Below, in pieces: positions 36,845 through 48,051 of a stretch of 64,000 nt of DNA. Position numbers and translations under genes: made by a program. Positions within the stretch are counted from its first letter, which is position 1; every line of letters begins with the position of its first letter. Source of the DNA: Ophiosphaerella korrae (lineage: Eukaryota > Ascomycota > Dothideomycetes > Pleosporales > Phaeosphaeriaceae); the NCBI GenBank assembly GCA_028456385.1, contig JALNQF010000075.1:1-64000 (forward strand). Reading direction: 5' to 3'. Under the pieces are notes generated by a model. The model ran no database searches, was not told the origin of the DNA, and saw nothing but the letters and a program-made list of their open reading frames with translations.

Positions 36845-38606
36845 TTATTTGACTCCACCTCCACCTCCACCTCCATCTCCATCGCAGTCATCTCTTCCTT
36901 TACTACCCTTTTGTTCTGAAATAGAATCATACTGATCCCTAATATCTCCATCCATTGTGCCCGCATCCGATTCAGTTCCACGGCGCTTCCTCTTTCTTTG
37001 GCCAGGTGCACGGTGCCAATCGTACGCGGCGGCAGGGCGTTGCTGTGGTGCGTGTGCTGTAGACGAAACACTTGGTGCGGAAGGCCCACGTGGAAACGAT
37101 TGTATTTGCTGTGCTTGTGGCCAGACTGGCCGGGCTGGTTGTAGCTGCGGCCAAAGTGGTTGGGGCTGTAGCTGCGATGTGATGATATGAGCTGTTTGCA
37201 GTACTGTTGGTGCCGGTGGTGCTATTCGAACTGGCTGGGGATGTTGCAGTGGAATAGACCGTTGAGGCTGGCTATCTAGTTTGATGTTAGTACGAGAGGA
37301 ACCGCCAACCAAGAGTGCCACACCTGTGCATCTTGCGTTTGAGTTTTTTGCACTCTCGTGGACCGGAGCTGTAGGACCGCCCAATATCTGAACATGGCCT
37401 CGTCCCCGCGAGCTTCCTAGATGATATCAACCTCTATATACGCAGGTAGTTATAGTAAGGCCGGGATAGCTTACCTGGCCGGCCTGCCGGAGTTGCAAAC
37501 CTTGTTTGCGGAACCACTCCGGCCTCATCCATTCGTCCCCTCTCAATTTCTAGCCGCTGTGTCAAACTAGTCAGGTTACCCAATGCGTCCTCAACATCGT
37601 TAGATAGTGCAGGAGACGGGTTTGGTGTCACGGGACTATTGAGAGCGAGGCGGCGATTGACTGGTAGCGGATGTTGGACTGTTTGGTTTTCTGGAGTACT
37701 TGGTAATGATGTTGATGGTTGGCCACCGCTGGTGTGATGTATATCACCCTGGTCTGACTCGCTGTTGTTGATCTCGCTGGAGTCGTCCTCAAACACGGAT
37801 TGTAGAGTTTCGCCCTGTTCCAGGGGTCCATTATTACTAGCCATCATAACTGTAAGGCTGCGGTATTGAGGCACTGTTGTGTTTTCTAGGTCGTTGGCTT
37901 TCTTGATGCTACCCCGCAGGTTTGGACAGGAGTGTAGGTTGTCGTAGATACCAGATGGGTGACTTTTGCTGATTGGCTTTTGAAGAATGTTGTACTTGTT
38001 GGATGGCTTCGAAATATTCGAAAGCGACTTGGCGTCTGCTTTGTCCACAATGTCGTTGAATTGTTGTGGTAGTCCCTCAGTATTGGCAACCTTCAAAGGG
38101 CTCTTCTGATCAGGTTCAAGACTTAACGTGGAGTTGATAGGATGTTCGGAAATAGCTCTGGACTGCCAGTTCTCTCCATTCAGAAGAAATCTTGAGCCTT
38201 TCTGTTTGACATCTGCAACATCTACAGGCCATTTTCGTGGGAAGTCTCCTGCATAGCCTCGAGAAGGCCACGAGGGCTGTCGTTTCAGACGCTTTACAAA
38301 AGTCATCCTAGGCTTCATGCCAACTTCCAATTTTATTTTCCCGTGCTTATTAGCTGAGGTTGAGGACTTTGTTCTCTTTTCTGTGGATGCTGTGGCGCAT
38401 TGGCTATCATCCTCTTCATGCTCGTCATGCTCGCCAGAAGACACTCTAGACAGCGGCTCGGGGAACTTGGACTCATTCTCAATATCCTGAGCATATAGAT
38501 CGTCGCTAGGCTCAGAGGCTTCGTGTCCCGGACTTCCTTCACAAGTGCTTGCATGACCAGAGCTTTTTTTAAGCTCATTACGACAGTGATTATCGCGAGA
38601 TGCCAT
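36845..38606 (-). CDS. Unrecognised low-complexity protein
   Basis: Three exons (38606-37475, 37416-37324, 37275-36845) give 551 residues. The splice junctions (58- and 48-bp introns, GTAAGC and GTGTGG donors) keep one frame open to the stop, so it is a real gene. I do not recognise a family. Residues 1-110 are acidic and Ser-rich. A basic and tryptophan-containing patch follows (KPRMTFVKRLKRQPSWPSRG, then FPRKWPVDVADVK, about 98-133), the only part that looks folded or binding-competent. The C-terminal quarter is Gln/Pro-rich (TSQLQPQPLWPQLQ type), then a basic cluster GQRKRKRRG that could be a nuclear localisation signal, and a Gly run. A nuclear regulatory or scaffold role is only a guess. 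Confidence 0.75.
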
Positions 38607-39756
38607 GTTGTCTCGTGGAACTTGATTGTTCTTCGTTGAGGAGTCTGTACAAGTCGTGTGTACGTGATCGACGGGTTTGAGAGCGAGAGATAAACTACGA
38701 GGTCGTTTTGTTACTGTGGAATAAAATAACGAGATGTATTTTCTAGCTAGTAATGGTGGTAAGTTAGACGTTGTGATAGCTCAGGCGATATTGGTAGTTG
38801 ATGTAAAGAACCGTTTGTTTACGGGCTTTACCTGTTCCTACAGCACAAGTCGTAACTTCCCATGGCTGAACAAGCCTAATAAACGTACCTGCTTGGAACG
38901 AAATAGCTTAGGTGAGAATGCCGTGAGCCGCATCGCAAGCTGCAGGTGCAAGTATTGTACATTCCTAGACTCCATGTAATCAAACGCACCCAGGCCTTCA
39001 AAGAAATGCCGTGTCAGGCCCATGTGATCAGACCCTTAGAGCCGAGTAAGGTGGAAATGAGAAGTGCTGACGATGAACTTGATTTTTAGCACAAAAACAA
39101 TTGCATGCTAATTGGCCTAAGCGAGGACGTGGTTCTTAGATGAACACAAATCGTGTTTAAGTGTACAAAGCGATGACTTCAACATGCAACATTTTCATGA
39201 ACAATGTTGCCGTTATCGTCGTTTGGACCAAGAACACGAAAAGTGCGCGTAGCATGTACGTAGGAAACCAATCATCCGACCTCCACAACCCTACGCGAAG
39301 AAGCGAAGGGGAAGCCAGCAGTTGTTGTCCTCGCTAATATATCTTCTTCCAACGTTCCGTTAAGAGTGTACTGTATTAGGAACAGGACTCCTACAGATCC
39401 AAAGCCCTGCATCGTTGGTGGTACGCATATCTCACACAATGGAGCCACTTAAGCAAGAACGTAAGCAGGTAGGGGGATGTGGGGGAACCAATGGTAGAAC
39501 AGAAAATGAAGACCCAAATGAACAGAGTTTTCAAGTTTTTGTCTGCTTCTAGCTTACCTTGAGCATAGATACCTGAATAAATATCCAGAGTCGTATTCGT
39601 TGCACTACAAACCAGCCTATCGAAGGCTACAACGCTTGCTTTGACTCATGGATTGCGCTCCTAGTGTTGCACGCCACCATTTCGGATAATGACGATACCC
39701 AAACGCCCTGCTAAAACCATGAAACAATATTCCACTCCCAGGAATCGAGTTTGCTC
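38607..39756. other. Promoter of the unknown gene and PRS 3' region
   Basis: A 1.15 kb gap between two minus-strand genes. Short frames only, with no domain. Nothing else was seen. Confidence 0.5.
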
Positions 39757-41536
39757 TTAGTCGTAATGCATGAATAATTGAGACATGCTCTCACCATGGT
39801 GATTTCGCCGAATCGCTTCAGCAAGGAGATTGTCAACGTTGATGATAACTAACTTGTCCCTGGCTTGATCTTGCTTGTACTCAGGAATCGGGAATGCGTT
39901 TGTGATGATGATCTTGTCGATTACGTCACAATTGTTCATTTCTTCGAGACAGCCACCGCCGAAGAGGCCGTGGGTGGCGAAGCAGTATACCTTTGTGGCC
40001 CCACCACGCTTCACCACTGTCTCTGCAGCGGCGATCCATGACGCTGACTTGTCCATCATATCATCGACGATGAAGACGGGTCGGTTTTTTACATTGCCCA
40101 CCAGCGTGACCATGGTCTCGAGTTCTGGGTTCTTGAGGTCCTCCTCTTCGTCCTCTGACGATGCTGCTGCATCGTATGTACCGCCCAATGCATGTGAATG
40201 CTCTGTATCTTTGTTTCGTGTCGATGAGCCGGTAGATATGAACGAGGACATCATGTGGGCTGGAATGTCATCGTCACCCTCAGAAGGCGGGCGGGTGCGC
40301 CAGGTAGTGTGCGAGGTCGCAGACATGGCTGGAGAAGGATGCGAATCGTCAACAATGTGACCTTGGACAAGACGCCCGTGAATAACGTTACGGGCACGCT
40401 TCCAATGTCAGTGTGAGATGGCAAATACCTCGTTTGACATACCTCATCTGTGTACTCCTCTGCACTCTCATCGCCGCTGCCCGCTTCGATTTCTTGCGCT
40501 AGTTTGCTCGTGTCCGTCCGGATCGGGCCAAGAGGGACTTCGGGTTCTATGATGGAGCTAGCTCGCATAGATTTAGACAGTGGACTTCCCATCGACTCGG
40601 AGATGCCGTTTGTCCTTCGTTGTAGCGGGATCGATGGCGCGCGAACCCGCGGTTTGGGTTTGCTCGACTCGGCTTTTTGATCATGCGGGGTGCTACTGAT
40701 GGGAGTCATTTCAGCCTCTGGGTCTATTGCGGGTTCGGTGAGCATTGCTGCTTCGTATCCGCCATCCAGCCTCAACTGTTCGAACATGGCGCTCTCGTTC
40801 CAATGTACTGCAGTGCTTGCTCTGCGCCTGTCAGTTGTGACAATTCCGAAGCTGAGCTTCAGGGCATCTGCTAAAGACGTGACTCGCTTGGTTCCGCCGG
40901 GGTTTTTGCTGACAACTACAGCGTCACTCCAACTGGGTACGTTTGCGCGAATCCAGCGAGCGAGCAGTGGTTCGGCGACGAGATTGTCAACAGGACACTT
41001 GAAAAAACCCTGCATCTGCGAGGCGTGTAGGTCAATAGTGATGACATGGTTGACACCCGCAATGTGAAGGAGGTTCGCTACCATCCTTGCAGTGATGGCA
41101 CCGCGATGCTGTTTCTTCTTGGACTGCCGCGAGTAAGGGAAATATGGCATGACGGCTGTAATTGACTTGGCTGAGCCGCCTTTACAGGCTGAAATCATGA
41201 TCAGCAGCTCCATGACGGAATCGTTGATTCTAGTGGGTGTCGTTAGATATGAATACGCCAATGGGCCAGGTAGGATACCCACTGCTCGCTGCCGCTCTGG
41301 ACAATGAAGACATCTTTGTTGCGAATGGACGTGTCTGGGCCATGTCAGAGTCAGACAAGATGAATGGTAGTGGTGGTAGCAACAGCTACTGCAGCCCACG
41401 TACGTATCGTGACCGACGTCTCGCCATTCTTGAACTTGCCCAGGGTTGCCGAACCCGGCTTCATGCCCAGCCTGTCACACATGCCCTCAACAAGCCTGGG
41501 GTGCGAAGACCCACTGAAAACAATGGCACCACGCAT
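39757..41536 (-). CDS. PRS: Ribose-phosphate pyrophosphokinase with large insertion
   Basis: Four exons (41536-41404, 41334-41283, 41229-40443, 40398-39757; introns 69, 53 and 44 bp) give 537 residues. It makes PRPP from ribose-5-phosphate and ATP for nucleotide, histidine and tryptophan synthesis. PRPP synthetase blocks are MRGAIVFSGSSHP at the start, MPYFPYSRQSKKKQHRGAIT (ATP loop), ITIDLHASQMQGFFKCPVDN (metal-binding), SKNPGGTKRVTSLADAL, and the PRPP loop VFIVDDMMDKSASW at about 430-443. The loop departs from the canonical DDxxDTxGT, as in yeast Prs1/Prs5, so it may be a subunit of a hetero-oligomer. About 220 residues (about 200-420), Ser/Pro/acid-rich, are inserted between the two halves, resembling the non-homologous regions of yeast Prs1/Prs5 linked to cell-integrity signalling. 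An in-frame ATG at 41617 would add 27 residues. Confidence 0.93.
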
Positions 41537-44500
41537 TCTGGGTGGACCGTGGAGTGTGACGCTGTCGTAGTGTGCAAACTGTGGTGTAGGCCTAGGCAAG
41601 GTGAAATTTCCCGTCATAGCTCGAAGATGTCGGCGGTCGGAGAGACGCGGATCAGGCTAGTTTGCCAAGGAATGGAAACCACCCCACATCCCAGAATGGA
41701 CGCGTCAACCCAACCGGTTCCTGGCCTCTATCAATGATCTCGCTGAGGAGGTGCGAGTACACGAGTATCACAGGCAACCCTTCTATCCCTTTAGCGCATC
41801 TAGCCTTTATGCACTTCTCTGCGCCGCTTCTCAAGCGTTCTACCATCGGCGCTGCGTTGGCACGCGACCAAAGCATGGCCGATTCCAGCCATTCATGACA
41901 CTTACAAGCACGCAGCGCCATCGTGCGTGATGATATCTCAGTATCGCAACTAGGTACTCATTTTTCTGGCCAATTTACGCGTAGGCGTGGTAGGTAAATG
42001 TCATGCCCCTAGACGCGACTATATATGAGCAGTTGGTACTCTAAGACAATCACTATACAGTGTACCTCTACAGATAAACAATGTAACACCATGGCGTACG
42101 CTGCGCTATTGGCCTCTATAACCATACGTGAGTCGGCCTAGAAACACGCTTTCTCATTGCTTGCGCTTTTCATCAAGCATACACATGGGCTAACAGGTAG
42201 GCCTGAGACTTATTCAGGCCAAGTATCGCAAGTTCAGTAATCGCATGCCTAATTAGGTAGATCCAATACTAACTAAAGGGAACATTCCATAATTTGGTTA
42301 TCCACCCACCCTAGTCAGTTTTGTTTGCCGGGAAGAAATTGCACAAGCTCACCGCTGCTTGGTGCAGTGATCACAATCATTGCAAATGCGACAGCAAATC
42401 AGCCGATTGGTGTCTGCATTTATCGAGTGGGCTTTGTACTTACCCCTGAACACGACACACAGCCCAAGTCTATCGGCTATTGTCTTGTAGTGACTATAGT
42501 CGTCTGCGGCTTCTCTCAGGTATTATTGGGTTGGTTGGTCTTGGAACTGCAAGAACCCTTACTAAACTGCAACACTACTCCACTATGAAAGGCGTCTAGG
42601 ATCTGCCCCGCCCCTGTAACCCCAGGGTAGAGAAGGCATTACCTCGATTTCCTTTCGTCATGTTAAAAGACCCAAGTGGGCCGATGTGGGTGCACCATGT
42701 TGTGGAGATTGTGTTGGATGATCCGGTCTATTGCAAATGAGGCGGTATTCTGGTCTGATGGTGGCACCTGAGGTTGAGCGGTGAGTTTGTACGACACTCT
42801 CTCGGCACGTATTATGCTAGCGCATGGTAGGATTAGGCAGAGCCCAGGAAGGCGGTAACCAAAGAGCATCTTGTTTCACGGGATTGGTCTTCGCCGAGTT
42901 GTGGGACTATTGCATATATCCTGAAGAAGACATGGCGCACTATAAGGCAGTTGATGCCCACCGTTTGCGGATCTAAAGAATCGAGAGGATCGAAGGCCAC
43001 TCGTTTTGGATCATAAGGCTGTTCCAAAATAACCCGATTGGCCAAGCGAGACGCATCTACGACGGGCGCTAATGCGAAGTGCTCGCCTCCGACTACCAGG
43101 TTCTCATCTTTTCAGCCTGGGGCCATGTTCATGAGGCACTCCTCGTACATGCAATATATGGCCTGTCATAGATGGCACAACAGGAAACGGTGGGGTGTAA
43201 CATGTTAGCCAACAAGATAGGTTTGTTTGGACCCAATGACCTGGTTGGAGGTTAATGCACACAGGATACAACAGCCATCCTATGTTTCTTGATCCATCAT
43301 TCACGGCATTCTTGCATGACCAGAAATGCACCGGAATGACATGATTGGGGGGCTAGATTAAGAGTTTGAACCCTATTTGGTTCATACCTAGACCGGATCA
43401 CACTCAGTCAACGATTCATCAATCGTGGAACCCAGAAGCTGTATGGGATATATGCCTTCAAAGGAGAAAAGACATTGAGAAAGCTCGCAATGGTCTTGGC
43501 AAGAACGAACATATGTTGGGTCTAGAGACATTTGCTTCTGAAGGTCGCGTGGCGCATGCGATGCGTCGTGTTGCAGTTGTGTCTGGCTGCCATGGTCCCA
43601 ATCCCATCAACCGGGCTGTCCAAGGGGATTTCTCAACCACCACCAGCAACCCTGTCATTGCTAGTGACTGCCTTTTCTGCGCTGGAAGGCCCCCAGAAGC
43701 AGCATGGAATCCACGGCTCGCGTGGGGTAAAGACATGCGTGCTTGGCAATCAGATGCAAGACGGGACTAGCGGAAACGGGTCGAAGAGTGACACGCAACC
43801 ATCCGCACGGGGAAAGCGCCTCGGGCGCCATGAACTACAGGCTAAATCGATGGTGACACCGATCTTGCATTTGCGAAACCGAAAACCAGGTCACATCGAT
43901 TTTGTACGACAGGGGCGGTCTAGTTGCATAAACTTGTAGAGAACCACAGAATTGGACTAGAGCCGAGCTTCCGCAATCCCAAGGCATTTGACACATGGGT
44001 TTAGGGGAGCTATAGGCGGCAAGGCCTGCAAGAAGAAAGAGGACGAGATGCGGTCGTGGCTCCAGATACCTGGCGGCGATGGCGCGAGAAGACCAGTGAA
44101 GAAAGGCCATGACGCTTCACAGAGGCGGCTGGAAGGTCCCGCATCGCTGCATGCCTTGGCTTCGATTGGCGAGGAGCGGCAGGCTCGCATCATGAATAAT
44201 TGCTTTCGCCGAGCTTCTCCTGGTGGCGCGGCTGATATAGAGTGCCCAACGAAGTTTTTTTTTTTGACGAATCGCTTGTTGCGTATGGACAAGGAGTGTC
44301 GTGAGCTAGACAGGGTTGGTAGTGATTGTTAAGTATTGATGCAGCCATTTCGTGCTGGATTGGGCAGGTTACATGATGGGCCGGCGTGCCAGACCCTTCG
44401 GTTTCAGAAGCAAGCAACGCGGGCAGAGGCAGCGTAGTTGATGGTTGTTGAGATGGGTGGGTCTGGCTGGTGGGGGCGGCACGCGTTCAGATGGGGGATG

Positions 44501-45977
44501 CGAGGCGACGGCTAGCCGGAAGCGGCGGTGCGCGGGCCATGCGAGGTGCAGTAGGCGGCGCCTGTTTCTCTCACGTGCAGTGACTGGCTGCGCGGTTTCT
44601 GTAAAGGGCTAAGGCCGGGAAGTGTGCCGGCAGCCGTTCCAACTCACGCCGCAGGCTACCAGCCCAAAGCGACGCGAGCAGGATGGGTAGGTCGGCTGCT
44701 GTGCAATGGTGGGCTGAAGAGAGTCAGGCAGGCCCTGGCGATTGGGCGGCTGGGCGTGGACTGTGGAGAGGCTGGGCGGCTAGCAGACAGTGCCGGGAAG
44801 CGGCCGAAGTCGTGGCCTGAAGAAGAAGGAAAGAAGAGCAGCAGCGAGGTGGAGAAGAAACGGTGATGGGGGCGCATGCAGGGCGCTGGTTTAGGCCTGT
44901 GGTGTCTGGCACCACTGACCGCCCAGCGTGCTTCCTTTTTCTGCTGTTGGCGGGCCGACTAGCAGGAGCAGCAAGGCAAGGCGAAATGACCGGCAGAAAA
45001 ACAAGAAGCGAACATGGTGTTGATGCGCGGCGACAGCGCAAAAGCAACACGGTCCTGCGTCTTGAAATAGAGTTGGCGACCCCAGTTCGCCCTACACGGC
45101 AAGCTCGGTGACTAGCCCGGCCCGGCTTAGCCCGGCCTGGCGGTCCTGGCCGGCCCTGCGCTGGCCCAGGACGAGAGGCTGGCCGAGAGAAGGCTCAGCA
45201 GCACAGCAGCTCAGCAGCTCAGCAGCCATGCTGGAATCAGCAGCATGGCATCGTCGGCATCATCATGCCAACGCCGTCCGTCAGCGTCATCGACAGGCTC
45301 CAGGTTTCGTGTCACCCTCCCAGGCTATATGCTCGGAGCTTTCCTTCACTCTTGCAACAAGGTTTCGCGACGTCGCCATGCTACCGTGACCGCGGCTGCG
45401 GATACAGCCAGCCTACGTTGGACCAGCTCCCTCCATGCCCTGCCCTGGAGAGAGCCTCATCCAGAGGGAGTGGTGGCGGCTCCCCATGCCGCCTCGCTGT
45501 GTAACTTGCAGTGTCCTTTGCTCTATCTGTCCGCACCCCATCCGCTTTCGACCTGCACCCTCGAGGGCCGCAGAACGGCGAGACGGCTGCACGCTGATTC
45601 TTGTTGTACACTACCGCTCTCGGTGCTATATCGACTCAGCTGGTGTAGTAGCAAAAGTTAATTTCATCTTGGGCCATGAGGGCAGCACTCTCAGTATAAG
45701 ACGGAGCCCACTCCGCCTGTTTAGCGTATCAGATGCACCAGCAAAGCACCAAGTAGCAAGCACACAACAAGCAACGAGCAACGAGCAACGAACATCAAGC
45801 TTCAAGCAATACCCACCACCCGACACGCAACAAGCATCCCTTCTCTCCTCCATCACCAATTTGCAGTCTAGTTCTGCTCCGTCTGCACCCTGCTACTTGC
45901 TTTTACCAGCCACTGGTCCCATTCTGCTTTTATTCAGCGCACTCTGTCTCAAACACTCGCCCTCTACACTTAGTCCA
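41537..45977. other. Gene-poor 4.4 kb region
   Basis: Both strands carry only unconserved frames (the longest are 135 codons near 43.4-43.9 kb). A TATA-like stretch (42020-42030) precedes a Kozak-type ATG at 42090, but the best splice gives only 26 residues. From about 45.1 to 45.97 kb the plus strand becomes CT- and CAA-rich, like a fungal 5' leader leading into the small gene at 46116. Confidence 0.5.
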
Positions 45978-46048
45978 GTGAGTCCCTCGCCCCTCCCGAA
46001 CATACATATTCGCGCAGCGCCCGGGTTTCTCTGCTGACATGCCTGCAG
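45978..46048 (+). other. Intron in the 5' leader of the small cysteine-rich gene
   Basis: The donor GTGAGTCCC follows CTTAGTCCA; a branch-like CTGAC at 46033 precedes the acceptor CCTGCAG ending at 46048. The length is 71 bp. The ATG at 46116 lies 67 bp beyond it. The leader upstream is rich in CAA and CT tracts. Confidence 0.55.
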
Positions 46049-46115
46049 TCCTGTCCCGCCGTGTTTTTCTCAGACGCCATCTGCACCAAGCCCAGCCCAC
46101 ACCCTCTCCCACGTC

Positions 46116-46280
46116 ATGGCCGCCCCAGCAACCTGCCAGCACCAGTTCAAGCTCATTAAATCCGACACCACCCTGATCCAATGGAATTGCCATGTCTGCC
46201 ACTCGGGGCCGCACTCGTTCGTCTACGAGTGCCAGAACTGCAAGCTCAAGACGTGCCGGCCGTGTGCAGCCAAATCCTAG
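46116..46280 (+). CDS. 54-residue zinc-ribbon-like protein
   Basis: A short frame opens in a good context (CGTCATGGCC) and ends at TAG (46278-46280). It encodes MAAPATCQHQFKLIKSDTTL followed by a cysteine-rich core. The pattern is C7-x-H9, C25-x2-C28, H30, C39-x2-C42, C47-x2-C50, that is, paired CxxC knuckles with histidines, typical of a treble-clef or DC1-like zinc fold. No signal peptide is evident. The spaced cysteines, the start context, the leader intron upstream and the CT/CAA-rich leader argue for a real gene. I do not know a named family. The stop codon is directly followed by GTACGT, a good splice donor, so a 3' leader intron or alternative isoform is possible. Role unknown; protein or RNA binding by a lone zinc module is a guess. 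Confidence 0.7.
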   Translation: MAAPATCQHQFKLIKSDTTLIQWNCHVCHSGPHSFVYECQNCKLKTCRPCAAKS

Positions 46281-48051
46281 GTACGTCCTGTGGCCTGCCT
46301 TCGCCCGTCCGCCCGTGTGTATGCGCATGCAGATCCACAGTCGCCTGACATTTTGGCCATGCCAAACGTCACATGTGTCTCAAGACGGACATGTTCTGCA
46401 GGCGCACGTTCAGAGTGCTGACTCGTTGGGTGCAGGTGTTGGATGCGAAAGCACAGATCGACGGCAATCTAGCGAATCCAAATACCCGGGCCGCGATCTT
46501 GTGCTCCAAGCGTGCTCGCCTGCCTAGCGCGAACTCGCCTCGCCTCACCATCTGCGGAACATTTTCGGCTCTTGCAAGCGACCGCCTTGCCTCCTTTCCC
46601 CTTTCATCATCCATCATTGTCATCAGCATTACCATGTCGGCCCTACTGATTTAGCATGGCGTTCTGGCCGTTCCTCTCGACATTCCTCACCCAGCAAAAG
46701 CAAGCTCACCAGCTCCTCTAGCTCCTCCGTCTTCTCCACACTCGGTCACACCCTCACGATTCTTTTTCTTGCTAGTCTGCTCTCGTAAACGGCCTCGGTT
46801 TCCTTTTCTAGCATTTACAGGAGGCTTGGGCGTTTCGGTCTCGCTTTATTCACCTGCTCTCTGGTCTATCTGCCAGAATACGACGCCCTACGCGCTTAAT
46901 ATCATGTATATCTTTCTTATCTGGTACCTGTTCACATTTGCAAACAGCACATCTTGGCAGCCCAATATAGAGGTTCTCTTTCACTCAATGCACCCACCCA
47001 CAGTGACCAACATGACGTGTCGATTGTGGCAATTGCCACGATCGACCTATTTTCGCGCCAGTTCACCATACACCCGCAGCGCTAGCAGGCATGGATTAAA
47101 ATAGGTAGGTATTCTTAAAAAAAATTACCTAGGCACCAATCTGCGTATCAAGTCGTCGACGTCAACGACAACCCGCAACCAGCAATACGATAGTCGCGTG
47201 TTGACTTTCATGAAAGCTTTTTTTTTCAGCTCTCAAGCACACTGGACTAGCGTGTGGCTGCCAATTACGACCAAGCTGGTTGCGTCACAGAATAACGCAA
47301 ATGGACGACAGTACCCGCCCACGTGTCAAAACCGTTGCAGAACTGATATAGCCTCTTGAACGCTATCGTTTTGAAGCCCTGGTCATGGGATTGTTCATCG
47401 TATTTTGTTATTGCCACTCTCTTGATGTGAGATACGCTCATTCGTGTTTGCCTAAAGGCGCTAATGAAAGGAGGGTCTAGACTCAATGCGTTACACGCTT
47501 ATGTGCGTTTGCCACCTCTTGTTCTACCCAATAAGTATCTACACGGCCAACAAATCTACATGAGTGTGAGCATGAATTGCAACCGGCCACATCGGCTCTC
47601 ACAATCTACAACGTGTACATCAACATACCTGGACTCGTCGTACTCGATTCACTGCCATTCTTTTCAAGCCCAGCCAACATACGACCAAAGCAAAATCCTA
47701 GATGTTCACTGAAACCGAGAATCGTGAAGTGAGCAATGCACCGTCAGCACTTGTGTTGCACACAAGATAGCTAACCTCAGCCGCACAAAGCCCGGTGCCC
47801 ATAACAAGTTAAGCGGCTCAGTTCAGGCGGCCCCTCTGGCCCCCAAACTGACCAGGATACTTACATATATTAAACAGGGCGCTCTCAATGTCGGTCTTAC
47901 TGTCAGTCCTCAGTCTTTCGCCCTGTTTTGGCACGAACCTCGATTAGTTCTACGATTTCCTACTCACCATTGCTTTTCTCAAACGCGCCCATGTTAGTGG
48001 CATTTTAGTTCCTATAGTGTTCCCAGACCTGACAAGTAGAAAGAAGCAAAT
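46281..48051. other. Gap before the calpain gene, no further gene seen
   Basis: A 1.8 kb stretch with only short frames; the 93- and 111-codon frames at 46373 and 46769 have no domain. A good splice donor lies at its left edge (46281). The last 150 bp before 48052 look like a fungal promoter and leader. Confidence 0.5.

Noticed and set aside
42020..42240. Possible mini-gene starting at the ATG at 42090, with donor GTGAGT and acceptor before 42199
   Set aside because: The best splice gives only 26 residues with no conserved pattern. TATA-like sequence is present but is weak evidence alone.
43366..43939. Overlapping plus-strand frames of 134-135 codons
   Set aside because: No domain, no splice or promoter support, both frames equally open.
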